NCBI RefSeq assembly: GCF_010747475.1
Contig: NZ_VSLZ01000001.1
Coordinates: 744,001 to 808,000, forward strand
Direction of reading: 5' to 3'
Source: Halorussus sp. MSC15.2
GTDB lineage: Archaea; Halobacteriota; Halobacteria; Halobacteriales; Haladaptataceae
Length of the DNA stretch: 64,000 nucleotides
Positions within the stretch are counted from its first letter, which is position 1; each line of letters starts with the position of its first letter. A program made the translations under genes and the position numbers. This document shows, piece after piece, positions 55,158-64,000 of the stretch. The notes under the pieces were generated by a model, which worked only from the letters and a program-made list of their open reading frames with translations, was not told the origin of the DNA and searched no databases.

Positions 55158-55441
55158 CACACGTCGGGATACTGTTCAGTCCACCATAAAGAAGGGAATA
55201 GATTCGCAGAGCCAGCGCCCGTCCCGAATCTTTATTACCGGTGACGAACCCTCCCGTGCAGACGCGTTCTCTCGACGTTCGACCGACGTAACGCGGACAT
55301 TCACCTTCGACCGGCAAATCACGTCCTCCGCGTTCGATTTACACGCCGCGAGCGACCGAGCGCCGTGTCTTCGTTCGAGCTTTTGCGAAGCAGAGGTTCG
55401 CCCGCGGCGAATCTTCGGTCGGTAAAAAACGGTCCTCGGTT

Positions 55442-57667
55442 CTACTGGAAGCCGATACGGCCGCCGCGCCGACCCTGCTGGGGACTGGACGACCCGCCCT
55501 TGAACTCGTCTTCCATCTGTTCGTAGTAGTCGAGCAGGTCCTCCGTGATGGTCGGACGGACGTTCTCCATCGCCTGCCGGAAGTGGGTCATGCCGACCTC
55601 GGTGGCCTCGTCGTCCTCGCGGAGCGCCTCGATGGCGGCCTCCCGCGCGATGGATTCGAGGTCGCTACCCACGTAGCCGTCGGTGATTTCGGCGAGTTCG
55701 CGCAGGCTCACGTCGGGCGAGAGCGGCGTGTCGTCCGTGTGAATCTTCAGAATCTGCTCGCGCCCCTCCTCGTCGGGTTGACCAATCATCACGAGGCGGT
55801 CGAACCGGCCCGACCGGATGAGCGCCGGGTCTATCATGTCCGGGCGGTTGGTCGCGCCGATGACCATCACGTCGCCCTTCTCCTCCAGTCCGTCGAGTTC
55901 CGTGAGTAGCTGGTTGACCACGCGCTCGGAGACGTTCGACCCCATCTCCTGACTCCGGGAGGGCGCGAGGCTGTCCAACTCGTCGAAGAAGATGACGGTC
56001 GGGGAGACCTGCCGTGCCTTCCGGAACGTCTGGCGGATGGCCTTCTCGGACTCGCCGACCCACTTCGAGAGGAGTTGCGGCCCGCGGACCGAGATGAAGT
56101 TGGCGTTGGTCTCGTTGGCCACCGCCTTCGCCATCAGCGTCTTCCCCGTACCGGGCGGGCCGTAGAGCAGGACGCCGCTCGGCGGCGAGATGCCCAACCG
56201 CTGGAACTTCTCGGGCGAGGAGAGCGGCCACTCGACGCTCTCTTGGACTTGGTCTTTGGCCTCCTCGAGACCGCCCACGTCGTCCCACGATATCTTGGGC
56301 AGTTCCACGAGGACCTCGCGCATCGCCGAGGGTTCGACCTCGTTGAGCGCGCCGTTGAAGTCCTGACGCTTGACTATCATCCGGTCGATGAGGCTCGGCG
56401 GGATGTCCTCCTCGTCGAGGTCTATCTCGGGCAGGTAGCGCCGCAGGGCCTTCATCGCGGCCTCCTTCGTCAGGCTCTCGATGTCCGCGCCGACGAAGCC
56501 GTGGGTGTCGTTCGCCAACGAGTCGAGCGCCACGTCGTCCGAGAGCGGCATCCCGCGGGTGTGAATCTGGAGAATCTCCTCGCGGCCCGTCTCGTCCGGG
56601 ACGCCGATTTCGATTTCGCGGTCGAATCGGCCGGGCCGACGGAGCGCGGGGTCCACCGAGTCCACGCGGTTGGTCGCCGCGATGACGATGACCTGTCCGC
56701 GGGATTCGAGACCGTCCATCATGGTCAGCAACTGGGCGACCACGCGGCGTTCGACTTCGCCGGTCACGTCCTCGCGCTTGGGCGCGATGGAGTCCAGTTC
56801 GTCGATGAAGATGATGGAGGGCGACTCCTCGGTCGCGTCCTCGAAGATTTCCCGAAGCTGTTGCTCGGACTCGCCGTAGTACTTGGAGATGATTTCGGGA
56901 CCCGCGATGGAGAAGAAACTCGCGGAGGTCTCGTTGGCGACCGCCTTGGCGAGCAGGGTCTTCCCGGTCCCCGGCGGACCGTGTAGGAGGACACCCTGCG
57001 GCGGTTCGATACCCAGTTTCTTGAATATCTGGGGGTGCTTCATCGGGAGTTCGACCATCTCCCGGACGCGTTGAATCTCGTTTTCGAGTCCGCCGATGTC
57101 CTCGTAGGTGATGCCGCCGCCGGTCTTCTCGAAGCCCGAAATCGGCTCCTCGCGGAGTTCGACCTCGGTGTCCTCGGTGATGAGACAGACGCCGTCGGGG
57201 TCGGTCTCGACCGCGATGAGCGGAATCGCCTGTCCGGGCGACCGCATGAACGGGTGGTTGGTCGAGGACATCACGGGGACGATGTCGCGCTCGACCACCG
57301 GGCGCTTGAGAATCTGGCGCTTGACCATCCCGGCGGCGTCAGAACCGAACTGGACGCTGGCCTCCTCGGGCGGCGCGAGGACCAGTTTGTCCGCCTTCTC
57401 GGCCTCTGCCTTCCGAATCTCGACGCGCTCGCCGATACCCACGTCGGCGTTTTGCCGGGTGAACCCGTCGATGCGGACGGTGTCGGTGTTCCAGTCCTGT
57501 CGGTCCGCGCGCCAGACTTTCGCGGCGGTCGTGTCGCCGCCTTCGATTTCGATGATGTCGCCCGGACTCAGCTTCAGATGCAACAGCGTGTCCGGGTCGA
57601 GTCGGGCGATACCGCGACCCGAGTCGTTCGGGTACGCCTTTGCCACCTCTAGTTGAACTTCATTCAT
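55442..57667 (-). CDS. cdc48: Cdc48/VCP-type AAA+ ATPase
   Basis: This protein of 741 residues starts at ATG 57667. The N-domain ([36 protein letters not shown]) is followed by two AAA modules. Each has Walker A GPPGTGKT (near residues 230 and 507) and Walker B ([12 protein letters not shown] and [12 protein letters not shown]) with arginine fingers downstream. The C-terminus has a short glycine-rich tail ([11 protein letters not shown]). It unfolds proteins for the proteasome and remodels complexes. It is an essential, highly conserved archaeal ATPase. It is a single gene here, preceded by a TATA-like region near 57690-57720. Confidence 0.96.
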   Translation of the reverse strand: MNEVQLEVAKAYPNDSGRGIARLDPDTLLHLKLSPGDIIEIEGGDTTAAKVWRADRQDWNTDTVRIDGFTRQNADVGIGERVEIRKAEAEKADKLVLAPPEEASVQFGSDAAGMVKRQILKRPVVERDIVPVMSSTNHPFMRSPGQAIPLIAVETDPDGVCLITEDTEVELREEPISGFEKTGGGITYEDIGGLENEIQRVREMVELPMKHPQIFKKLGIEPPQGVLLHGPPGTGKTLLAKAVANETSASFFSIAGPEIISKYYGESEQQLREIFEDATEESPSIIFIDELDSIAPKREDVTGEVERRVVAQLLTMMDGLESRGQVIVIAATNRVDSVDPALRRPGRFDREIEIGVPDETGREEILQIHTRGMPLSDDVALDSLANDTHGFVGADIESLTKEAAMKALRRYLPEIDLDEEDIPPSLIDRMIVKRQDFNGALNEVEPSAMREVLVELPKISWDDVGGLEEAKDQVQESVEWPLSSPEKFQRLGISPPSGVLLYGPPGTGKTLMAKAVANETNANFISVRGPQLLSKWVGESEKAIRQTFRKARQVSPTVIFFDELDSLAPSRSQEMGSNVSERVVNQLLTELDGLEEKGDVMVIGATNRPDMIDPALIRSGRFDRLVMIGQPDEEGREQILKIHTDDTPLSPDVSLRELAEITDGYVGSDLESIAREAAIEALREDDEATEVGMTHFRQAMENVRPTITEDLLDYYEQMEDEFKGGSSSPQQGRRGGRIGFQ

Positions 57668-58020
57668 GATTCGATAATACGGGGATTGTTTGTCGGTCCG
57701 CGCCCGCGAAGGTTAAGTCCTTTGCTACCGGGGGTACCTCGTGAACCGGCCGACGGAGTCGTCACGACGGGGCGCATGCTATGGGTTTGCATACGGACTC
57801 GCGCTACAAAGCCGTTTGGCCTACAGGTGAACTTTGTGGTAGCGACAACGAGATGCGCCCGATTCGATTGACCACCGGACGCGTCGGTTCGACGGATGGT
57901 CGCGCCGCGGTCGGGTATCTAGCTCGCCCGAAGCCGTCGTCTTCTCACAGACCGTCACCGACTTCGACCGGCCCGCCGACAATCACCGCCTTTTTCGCCG
58001 CGAGCGACCCAGTCTACCGC
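57668..58020. other. Intergenic region between cdc48 and larC
   Basis: This gap of about 350 bases holds the divergent promoters: ggttaagtcc near 57711-57720 for cdc48 on the other strand is plausible. In-frame codons do run upstream of larC to 57781, but that extension is not family-like, so I treat it as non-coding. No repeat or RNA was recognised. Confidence 0.4.
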
Positions 58021-59520
58021 ATGAAGACGCTCGCATTCGACGGTCGGATGGGCGCGAGCGGCGATATGATACTCGCGGCCCTGCTCGCGGCGGGCGCGGA
58101 CCGCGACGCGCTCACCCCCGTCGAGGACACCCTGCCGGTACGCTACGAGGTCGGCGAGACCGACAAGAACGGGATTTCGGCGACCACGGTCTCGGTCCTG
58201 CTGGACGACGAGGGAGACGAAGCGGAAGGCGACGACGAGGCCCCCGACCGCGACAGTTCACACGCAGAAGGCCATTCGAACGACGGAGACGCGCACGGCC
58301 ACGACCATCACGGCCACGACCATTCCCACGACGAAGACGCACACAGTCACGACCGCGACGACGGAGGGCACAGCCACGACCACGACGAAGACGCCCACGA
58401 CCACACGCACGCCGAAGGGTCCGGTCCGCTCCGGTCCTACCCCGAGGTGGTCGAACTCGTCGAGTCGATGGACCTGCCCGAGAGCGTCGAACGCGACGCG
58501 CTGGCCGTCTTCGAGTTGCTTGGGGAGGCCGAAGCCAACGTCCACGGAACCGACCTCGAATCGACTCACTTCCACGAGGTCGGCGCGGACGACGCCATCG
58601 CCGACGTGGTGGGCGCGGCGCTCCTCCTCGACGACCTGCACCCCGAGCGCGTCGTGACGACGCCGCTCGCGACGGGCGGCGGCGACGTCGAGATGAGCCA
58701 CGGCGTCTACCCGGTGCCGACCCCCGCCGTCGTCGAAATCGCCGAGCGCGCCGACTGGTCGCTCCGGGGCGGTCCGGTCGAGACCGAACTCCTGACGCCG
58801 ACCGGCGCGGCCGTCCTCGCGCACTTCGCCGAGGGCGTCGAGACCCTGCCGTCGCTCGGCATCGACGCGTCGGGCTACGGCGCGGGCGGGTACGACTTCC
58901 CGGACCACCCGAACGTCCTCCGGGCGATGGTCGGCGAGAGCGCGGCGCGAAGCGCCGCGGAAGGTGCGAGTAGCGAGGGACGGAGTCCCTCTAACCATTC
59001 GAGCGGGCGAAGCCCGCGAGAAGACGGTGAAACCGCGAGCGAAGACGGCTCCGGAAGCCTCGTCCGCGACGACGTCGCGGTCCTCGAAACGAATCTCGAC
59101 GACGCCGCGCCCGAGATTCTGGGCGGCCTGCAGGACTCGCTCGCCGAGGTCGGCGCACGCGACGTGTCCGTCGTCCCGCTCACGATGAAGAAGTCCCGAC
59201 CGGGCCACCTCGTGAAGGTCGTCTGCAAGCCCGACGACGCCGAGACCGTCGCCCGGCGACTCGCCGAGGAGACCGGCACGCTCGGCGTTCGACAAGCCGG
59301 GGCGACCCACCGCTGGATAGCCCACCGGGAAATCGAGTCGGTCGTCGTGGACCTCGACGGTGAACGCTACGAGGTGGACGTGAAACTCGCCAGCGACGAC
59401 TCCGGCGAGGTGTACGACGTGAGCGCCGAGTACGACGACTGCGCGGCGGTGGCGTCGGAGGCGGGGGTACCCGTGCGCGACGTGATGCGCCGGGCAGAGA
59501 ACGCGGCCCGAAAGTCGTAG
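58021..59520 (+). CDS. larC: Nickel-pincer cofactor biosynthesis protein LarC, full-length fused form
   Basis: This protein of 499 residues starts at ATG 58021. MKTLAFDGRMGASGDMILAALLAAGAD, then ESTHFHEVGADDAIADVVGAALLLDDL, TTPLATGGGDVEMSHGVYPVPTPAVVEI and TELLTPTGAAVLAHFA form the LarC1 part. VLETNLDDAAPEILGGLQDSLAEVGARDVSVVPLTMKKSRPGHL forms the LarC2 part. LarC inserts nickel into the pincer cofactor of lactate racemase-type enzymes. Two odd features are a His-rich acidic loop (about 58260-58420, 17 His) likely binding nickel, and an insertion at about 306-340 made of three palindromes. In lactobacilli LarC1 and LarC2 are joined by a frameshift; here one frame covers both. No larA, larB or larE is in this window. 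Confidence 0.92.
   Translation: MKTLAFDGRMGASGDMILAALLAAGADRDALTPVEDTLPVRYEVGETDKNGISATTVSVLLDDEGDEAEGDDEAPDRDSSHAEGHSNDGDAHGHDHHGHDHSHDEDAHSHDRDDGGHSHDHDEDAHDHTHAEGSGPLRSYPEVVELVESMDLPESVERDALAVFELLGEAEANVHGTDLESTHFHEVGADDAIADVVGAALLLDDLHPERVVTTPLATGGGDVEMSHGVYPVPTPAVVEIAERADWSLRGGPVETELLTPTGAAVLAHFAEGVETLPSLGIDASGYGAGGYDFPDHPNVLRAMVGESAARSAAEGASSEGRSPSNHSSGRSPREDGETASEDGSGSLVRDDVAVLETNLDDAAPEILGGLQDSLAEVGARDVSVVPLTMKKSRPGHLVKVVCKPDDAETVARRLAEETGTLGVRQAGATHRWIAHREIESVVVDLDGERYEVDVKLASDDSGEVYDVSAEYDDCAAVASEAGVPVRDVMRRAENAARKS
58941..59017 (+). repeat. Three palindromic hairpins translated inside larC
   Basis: Three hairpins in a row: CGCGGCGC gaa GCGCCGCG (58941-58959), GAGGGAC gga GTCCCTC (58975-58991) and GCGGGC gaa GCCCGC (59003-59017), all with G-R-A loops. 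They encode a low-complexity linker between the two halves of LarC (residues about 307-335) and keep the frame. They look like an inserted palindromic repeat of the type common in halophile intergenic DNA, now used as coding sequence. Confidence 0.65.
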
Positions 59521-59621
59521 AAGACCGTCAGACGCGGATTCGGTTGCGCGACGACTCGAAGCTATTCGTGCTGCTCCGTGGCGTTCCGGTGCCGGTCCTC
59601 CTCACCGTTCTGACGCTCGAA

Positions 59622-60389
59622 CTACTCCCCACCGTTTCGATGCTCGTCCATCGCTTCCTCCAGTGTCAGGTCCCCTGCGGCCACGCGGCGGGCCAGTTCC
59701 TCGTCGATTTCCCGGTTGTCGTCTGCCCGTTCGCGCGACTTGTTCTTGATGACCTGTAGCTCTCCCGCGGTCGGTTCGATGTCCCGGCCCTCGACGCGTT
59801 CGCCCTCCAGTCGGGCGATGTTCACGGCGGCCAGCACGTCGCCCATCCCGCGCGCACCGGTGCCGAGGTAGGGCGTCGTCCCCGTCTCGTCCACGAGTTC
59901 GACGGGCGCGTCCTCCAACTCGCGGACGAGTTGCGCTCCCTGCAAGCGCGCGCCGTCGCCGATGCGGACCACGGGGTCCACCGCGTCCTCGACCTCCCGG
60001 CGGACCGTCTCGGCCACGTCCGCCAGCGGAACGTGGAACGCCGCGACCACCACGTCGCCCGAGAGGACCGCGATACCCGGCCGCGTGCCGGGGTCGATAC
60101 CGACGATAGTCCGGCCGTCGCCGCTCCGGAGGCGGGCGAGGGCCTCGTCTACCGCACGCCGGGGATTCTCCGGGTCGGCGACGACCGTCTCCACGTCGGC
60201 CCGCGCGTCGGGGTCGTCGGTCACTGCCTCGGGGGTGTCCTCGTCGCTCTCGGCGTGAATCAGCACCGCGGTCCCGTCCGGAAGCGGGTCGTCGGGTTCG
60301 ACCGTGGTGAAGGTCACGCCCCGGTCGCGCAACTCGTTGACCACGCCGTGATACACCTCGAAGTCCGCTGTGGCGACGACGACTGTCAC
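59622..60389 (-). CDS. RuvC/RNase H-fold archaeal protein
   Basis: This protein of 255 residues starts at ATG 60389. The first 95 residues are an alpha/beta unit (VVVATADFEVYHGVVNELRDRGVTF). Then VGIDPGTRPGIAVLSGDVVVAAFHVPLADVAET is a RuvC-like first strand with the acidic DPG. The C-terminal part (GMGDVLAAVNIARLEGERV, TAGELQVIKNKSRE) is helical. It could be a nuclease or a resolvase-like protein; the full acidic set is not certain. It is convergent with larC. Confidence 0.7.
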   Translation of the reverse strand: MTVVVATADFEVYHGVVNELRDRGVTFTTVEPDDPLPDGTAVLIHAESDEDTPEAVTDDPDARADVETVVADPENPRRAVDEALARLRSGDGRTIVGIDPGTRPGIAVLSGDVVVAAFHVPLADVAETVRREVEDAVDPVVRIGDGARLQGAQLVRELEDAPVELVDETGTTPYLGTGARGMGDVLAAVNIARLEGERVEGRDIEPTAGELQVIKNKSRERADDNREIDEELARRVAAGDLTLEEAMDEHRNGGE

Positions 60390-60532
60390 TGTCCGGTGGT
60401 TCGCGTTCGGGGGTCAAAAGTTCAACTGCCTCGACCGCGGCGCACGCGGCCCGTCACGGGCCTGCGAGAGTACGGGCGGGGGCGTGACGGCGAACGGGAA
60501 GGTTCATGGGGGCGAGGTCTCAGCGTCTACGC

Positions 60533-60901
60533 ATGAGACGACGCCGCCTGCTCGCGGTCTGTGGCGCTCTCGCCGTCGGGGCCGGGTGTACCGGAACCGA
60601 CGAGACGACCGAGACCGAACGCTCGACGAGCGCCCGGACGACCGCCGCCCGAACGACGGGCGTCGCGACGACCGCGGACGTGGACGATTACGACGACGAC
60701 GAGGACGAGGACAACGTCAAGGTGTACAGCCGCGACGGCGAGGTCAAGACCCTCAGCGACGAGGAGAGCGAGGAACTGCGCGAGGAGGTCGTGGAGAAGG
60801 CCCACGAGCAGAGCGAGAGCGGCGGGGCGGGCGACTGTAGCGACTACAACTACGACGGCGACTGCGACGGCGACGACGGCGTGGACGGCGACGAAGGCTG
60901 A
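60533..60901 (+). CDS. Small acidic lipoprotein with Asp-rich tail
   Basis: From ATG 60533 this is 122 residues (ATG 60506 in frame is an alternative). MRRRRLLAVCGALAVGAGC is a basic leader with a lipobox. A Thr-rich linker and a DDYDDDEDEDN run are followed by a C-terminal CSDYNYDGDCDGDDGVDGDEG, with Asp spacing like calcium-binding loops. The true function is unknown. It is 76 bases upstream of radB on the same strand. Confidence 0.7.
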   Translation: MRRRRLLAVCGALAVGAGCTGTDETTETERSTSARTTAARTTGVATTADVDDYDDDEDEDNVKVYSRDGEVKTLSDEESEELREEVVEKAHEQSESGGAGDCSDYNYDGDCDGDDGVDGDEG

Positions 60902-60977
60902 CTCGGGCCCGCCTTCGTCGCGGGACACGCGACCGCGAATCCGGAGCCTTTTGACCGGGTAGGCCCAACGCTCGCCC

Positions 60978-61697
60978 GTGAACGAAGAGGCCATTCCGAC
61001 CGGGTGCGGGCCGCTCGACGACCTGCTCGACGGCGGGTTCGAGACCGGGACCGTCACGCAGGTGTACGGCCCGCCCGCCGCGGGCAAGACGAACGTCGCG
61101 CTGGGCGCGGCGGTCGAAGTCGCCGCCGACGGCGGCACCGCGGTCTACATCGACACCGAAGGGCTGTCGCTGTCGCGGTTCCAGCAGGTCGCCGAGGCCC
61201 GCGCGAACGCCGCGGGCGGCGCTGACGACGTCGAGGAACTTACCTCCAGAATCATCATCAAGGAGGCCTACGACTTCGAAGAGCAGGAGGAGGCGGTCCG
61301 CGACACCGCCGAACTCGCCGAACGGGCGGACCTCGTGGTCCTCGACAGCGCGACCGGGTTCTACCGACTCGAACGCGCCGAGGACGAGGAGGGCGGCGAG
61401 GCGCTCCGCGAAGTCGCGAGTCAGGTCACGCACCTGCTCTCGCTGGCGCGCAAACACGACCTCGCGGTCGTCCTCACGAATCAGGTGTACACGGACCCCG
61501 ACGGGGACCGCGCCCGGCCGCTGGGCGGGCACACCCTCGAACACTGGACCGGGACGGTCGTCCGCATCGAGCGGTTCCGCGGCGGGAATCGGCGCGCGAC
61601 CCTCGAAAAGCACCGCGCCAAGCCCGCGGGCGAGAAGGTCCAGTTCCGGATTACCGACTCGGGCCTAGAGGGCGTCGAGGACACTGTCGGCGTCTGA
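60978..61697 (+). CDS. radB: DNA repair and recombination protein RadB
   Basis: This protein of 239 residues starts at GTG 60978. IPTGCGPLDDLLDGGFETGTVTQVYGPPAAGKTNVALGAA holds Walker A GPPAAGKT (residues 31-38), and ADLVVLDSATGFYRLE is Walker B. KHDLAVVLTNQVYTDPDGDRARPLGGHTLEHWTGTVVRIER matches the RadB C-terminal core. RadB is the archaeal RecA/Rad51 paralogue that assists RadA; the length (about 220-240) separates it from RadA, which has an extra N-terminal domain. Confidence 0.95.
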   Translation: MNEEAIPTGCGPLDDLLDGGFETGTVTQVYGPPAAGKTNVALGAAVEVAADGGTAVYIDTEGLSLSRFQQVAEARANAAGGADDVEELTSRIIIKEAYDFEEQEEAVRDTAELAERADLVVLDSATGFYRLERAEDEEGGEALREVASQVTHLLSLARKHDLAVVLTNQVYTDPDGDRARPLGGHTLEHWTGTVVRIERFRGGNRRATLEKHRAKPAGEKVQFRITDSGLEGVEDTVGV

Positions 61698-61871
61698 AGG
61701 GGAGGCTTCCGTGGAACTCTTCTGTGCGGTTCGACGATACGCGTCGCGCTCGACGGTCACGGCTACGTCTATCGGGGCAGCGTCAGCAGTTCACCGACGA
61801 GTTCGGCGAGAGCGCTTCGTACAGTCGCCGAATCGGTCGGCTGTGAGTGAGAAATCGGGTCCGAGTACGCG

Positions 61872-62249
61872 TTACTCGTCGTCGACGAGGACGGCGTTCA
61901 CGTTGCCGGTCTGACCGGGACGGGAGGTGACGCGGGCGGTCCCCTCGCTGGTCTCGATGAGCGCGCCTTTGGTGACGATGTTCCGTCGGACGTAGTTCGG
62001 GTTGGCGTCGTTCTCCACGACGTCCTCGATTTCGGCCTCGACGGTCTCGCCGTCGATGGCGACGCTGGCGACGTTGGTCGAGAGCGCGCGGATTTTCTGG
62101 GTGTTTCCGCGGGAGTCGGTGGTACGGAGTCGGGTCTCGCCGACGGTGGTTTCGGTGGGTTCACGGCCCAGTTCGTGCTTCTTCTTCTTTCGCGAGTGTC
62201 GGAGTCGGCCGCCGGTACGCTTACGCGTGGAGCCTCCTTGGTCTTTCAT
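61872..62249 (-). CDS. rps8e: Ribosomal protein S8e
   Basis: This protein of 125 residues starts at ATG 62249. MKDQGGSTRKRTGGRLRHSRKKKKHELGREPTETTVG is the S8e signature with its basic start; RALSTNVASVAIDGETVEAEIEDVVENDANPNYVRRNIVTKGALIETSEGTARVTSRPGQTG follows. It is a small-subunit ribosomal protein of archaea and eukaryotes. A TATA-like cttatatcc near 62274-62283 (on the other strand) gives a short leader. Confidence 0.96.
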   Translation of the reverse strand: MKDQGGSTRKRTGGRLRHSRKKKKHELGREPTETTVGETRLRTTDSRGNTQKIRALSTNVASVAIDGETVEAEIEDVVENDANPNYVRRNIVTKGALIETSEGTARVTSRPGQTGNVNAVLVDDE

Positions 62250-62431
62250 ACCCGAAAAATCCGCCACGCGCGTACTTATATCCAACCTTTTGGCCCCGGC
62301 TCTGCACCGAAGGGCACTCACCGCCAGCCGCCACTGTTGAAGAGAAAAGTTCTCCAATACACCCGAATGTAGTCTATATCCTCATCTTTAAGTATTGTCG
62401 ATTGTGAACTACCACAACGGAGAGTCACAGG

Positions 62432-63865
62432 ATGGCAGACGGAGTAACCACGGAAGAACGCGTGACCGTCTCGCAAGTGATGGACCGAATCCCCGTCGGC
62501 CGGTTCCACCGGCGCTTACTGGCGATTTGCGGGAGCGCGTGGGCGTTCGACGGCATGGAGGTCATCATCATCAGCTTCACGCTCCCGGTCCTCATCTCGG
62601 CGTGGGGACTCTCGGGGCTGAGCGCCGGACTGCTCGGGAGCGCGAGCCTGATGGGGATGATAGCCGGTAACTGGGCGTGGGGCTGGTACGCCGACGAACA
62701 CGGCCGGAAGGACGCCTTCCAGTGGACGGTCCTGACCTACTCGCTGTTCGCCGGGTTGACCGCGTTCGCCACCGGGTTCTACTCCGGGTTCGCGCTGCGG
62801 TTCCTGACCGGCGTCGGTCTCGGCGGCGCGCTCGCGGTGGACACGTCCTACCTCTCGGAGCACCTGCCGACCGAGCGACGCGGGCGCTATCTGGTCTACC
62901 TCGACGCGTTCTGGCCGCTCGGCAACGTCCTCGCGGTCGTGCTGGCGTGGCTGTTCCTCTCGGTGCTCTCGACCGGGGGGACCGTCGCGGTCCCCGTCCT
63001 CGGCGCTGTCGCCGGGTGGCGACTCCTGTTCGCCAGCGCGGCGTTCCCGGCCCTGCTCGTGTTCGTCATCCGGAGCCAACTCCGGGAGACGCCCTACTAC
63101 CTCGCCCGGACGGGCGACGTCGAGGGCGCGAACGACCGCATCCGAGCCATCGCAGAGGAGAACGACGAGGAGTTCACCCCCATCACCGCCGAGTCGGTCG
63201 AGACCGGCGACTCGGCGGGCTACGCTCGCCTGTTCGAGACCGACCTCCGCAAGCGCACGGTGATGATAGCCGCGGCGTGGTTCGCGGTCAACTTCGGCTA
63301 CTACGGCGTGTTCATCTGGCTCCCGGACACGGTCGGGGCCGCGGGCGTGGTCGAGAGCTTCTCGGTCGGCGGAGTGACGATAGAGGGTCTCTACGTCTAC
63401 TTCCTGCTCATCGGGCTGGTCCAGTTCCCCGGCTACTTCAGCGCGGCCTACCTCGTGGAGAAAATCGGCCGAAAGCCGACGCTCGGGAGCTATCTCGTCC
63501 TGTCTGGCGTGTTCACCTTCGTCTTCGCGGCGTCGATGCCGGGCGTGTCGCTGTTCGGTGCCGGACTCTCGGGGTTCTGGCCGTTCTTCGGCGGCCTGCT
63601 CGCGGCGAGTTTCTTCACGCTCGGCGCGTGGGGAGCCATCTACGCCTACACGCCGGAACTGTTCCCGACCGAAGTTCGGGGCACCGGAAACGGGTTCGCG
63701 GGCGGCGTCGGTAAAATCGGCGCGGTCGTCGGTCCGATTCTGGCGGGCGCGCTGGTCGAAGTCGGCTACCTCGCCGCGCTCGCGCCCCTCGCGGTCGCGT
63801 TCGTCCTCGGCGGACTGGTCGTCCTCGCGTTCGGCCGTGAGACGATGGGCGAACCGCTGTTCTGA
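62432..63865 (+). CDS. MFS transporter (sugar/aromatic-acid type)
   Basis: This protein of 477 residues starts at ATG 62432. RFHRRLLAICGSAWAFDGMEVIIISFTLPVLI is the family start, with the conserved D near helix 1. GNWAWGWYADEHGRKDAF is the helix 2-3 loop of the major facilitator family. RRGRYLVYLDAFWPLGNVLAVVLAWLFLS and later helices follow, with PELFPTEVRGTGNGFAGGVGKIGAVVGP in the last loop. The pattern fits AAHS or sugar-porter type members; the substrate is unknown. Twelve membrane helices are expected. Confidence 0.88.
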   Translation: MADGVTTEERVTVSQVMDRIPVGRFHRRLLAICGSAWAFDGMEVIIISFTLPVLISAWGLSGLSAGLLGSASLMGMIAGNWAWGWYADEHGRKDAFQWTVLTYSLFAGLTAFATGFYSGFALRFLTGVGLGGALAVDTSYLSEHLPTERRGRYLVYLDAFWPLGNVLAVVLAWLFLSVLSTGGTVAVPVLGAVAGWRLLFASAAFPALLVFVIRSQLRETPYYLARTGDVEGANDRIRAIAEENDEEFTPITAESVETGDSAGYARLFETDLRKRTVMIAAAWFAVNFGYYGVFIWLPDTVGAAGVVESFSVGGVTIEGLYVYFLLIGLVQFPGYFSAAYLVEKIGRKPTLGSYLVLSGVFTFVFAASMPGVSLFGAGLSGFWPFFGGLLAASFFTLGAWGAIYAYTPELFPTEVRGTGNGFAGGVGKIGAVVGPILAGALVEVGYLAALAPLAVAFVLGGLVVLAFGRETMGEPLF

Positions 63866-63922
63866 GACGGGGACTCCGCCGGTCCCCCGAGCGACTTACG
63901 TCTGGACACCTAACGTCCGGGT

Positions 63923-64000
63923 ATGAGCTGGGTACGAGAGTTCTCCTTCGACCGCGAGCGACTGGCGTGGTGGCTGGTCGCGGTCGGGTTAGCGCTCGCG
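63923..64000 (+). CDS. Start of a membrane protein (possibly AI-2E family), cut by the window end
   Basis: Only 26 codons are present from ATG 63923: MSWVREFSFDRERLAWWLVAVGLALA. The polar start and first helix resemble haloarchaeal AI-2E-type transporters, but too little is shown to be sure. It begins about 57 bases after the MFS stop on the same strand. Confidence 0.5.
   Translation, partial: MSWVREFSFDRERLAWWLVAVGLALA

Noticed and set aside
57781-58020. An 80-codon N-terminal extension of LarC
   Set aside because: The family start MKTLAFDGRMGASGDM is at 58021; the extension is low-complexity and not family-like.
1-64000. CRISPR arrays, transposases or rRNA genes
   Set aside because: No regularly spaced repeats, no transposase motifs and no rRNA-like sequence were seen anywhere in the window.

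Overview
The window is from a halophilic archaeon (class Halobacteria). It is GC-rich apart from small A+T-richer patches. The proteins are strongly acidic, many exported proteins carry twin-arginine (RR) leaders and lipoboxes, promoters are TATA-like with short or no leaders, and two surface proteins end in PGF-CTERM anchors. Genes typical of the group are present: Cdc48 ATPase, RadB, ribosomal protein S8e, B12-dependent ribonucleotide reductase, DUF7344 winged-helix regulators and an intron-containing elongator tRNA-Met. I cannot name the genus from sequence alone.

Layout. 1-3.4 kb: the start of mch, an A+T-richer islet with an exported PQQ propeller coupled to an HExxH protein, and a lipoprotein. 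3.5-10.5 kb: a giant subtilisin-like surface protease, a cyclophilin and a DUF7344 regulator. 10.7-16.8 kb: a complete peptide ABC transporter on the minus strand. 16.9-24.5 kb: RNase H-like, CBS, EamA, PepSY and small regulator genes, tRNA-Met, and two haloarchaeal conserved proteins. 24.6-28.3 kb: a TVP38-type membrane protein, then a methionine-rich surface protein translationally coupled to a sulfite-oxidase-family molybdoenzyme, a winged-helix regulator and a small membrane protein. 28.4-33.4 kb: an arylsulfotransferase-like propeller and nrdJ. 33.7-37.6 kb: the trpDFEG operon. 38-43.3 kb: tRNA-Val, a Rieske protein, a DUF7504/DUF7344 pair, a half-size lycopene cyclase, a CBS protein with a hibernation-factor-like tail, and a PhoU/AbrB regulator divergent from the pst operon. 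43.5-49.1 kb: pstSCAB-phoU. 49.4-55.2 kb: an HD phosphohydrolase, then a cluster with two paralogous membrane sensor-domain proteins, an HTH regulator and two small membrane proteins. 55.4-64 kb: cdc48, larC, a RuvC-like protein, a small lipoprotein, radB, rps8e, an MFS transporter and the start of a membrane protein.

Two points stand out. First, seven genes (subtilisin, peptide ATPase, EamA, PepSY, arylsulfotransferase, trpG, phoU) are each interrupted by one frameshift. All seven have the sign of a single lost base, and restoring one base gives a family-typical length wherever the family has one. This looks more like residual sequencing error than decay, and any reading of those genes should allow for it. 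Second, the best candidate for an undescribed system is the pair at 25.4-27.5 kb: a methionine-rich, cell-surface-anchored protein coupled to a membrane-attached SUOX-fold molybdoenzyme. It resembles in logic the bacterial methionine-rich peptide / MsrP (YedY) oxidant-scavenging pair. Other notable items are three palindromes translated inside larC, and a pair of related, hairpin-forming intergenic elements, each in a convergent gene gap.
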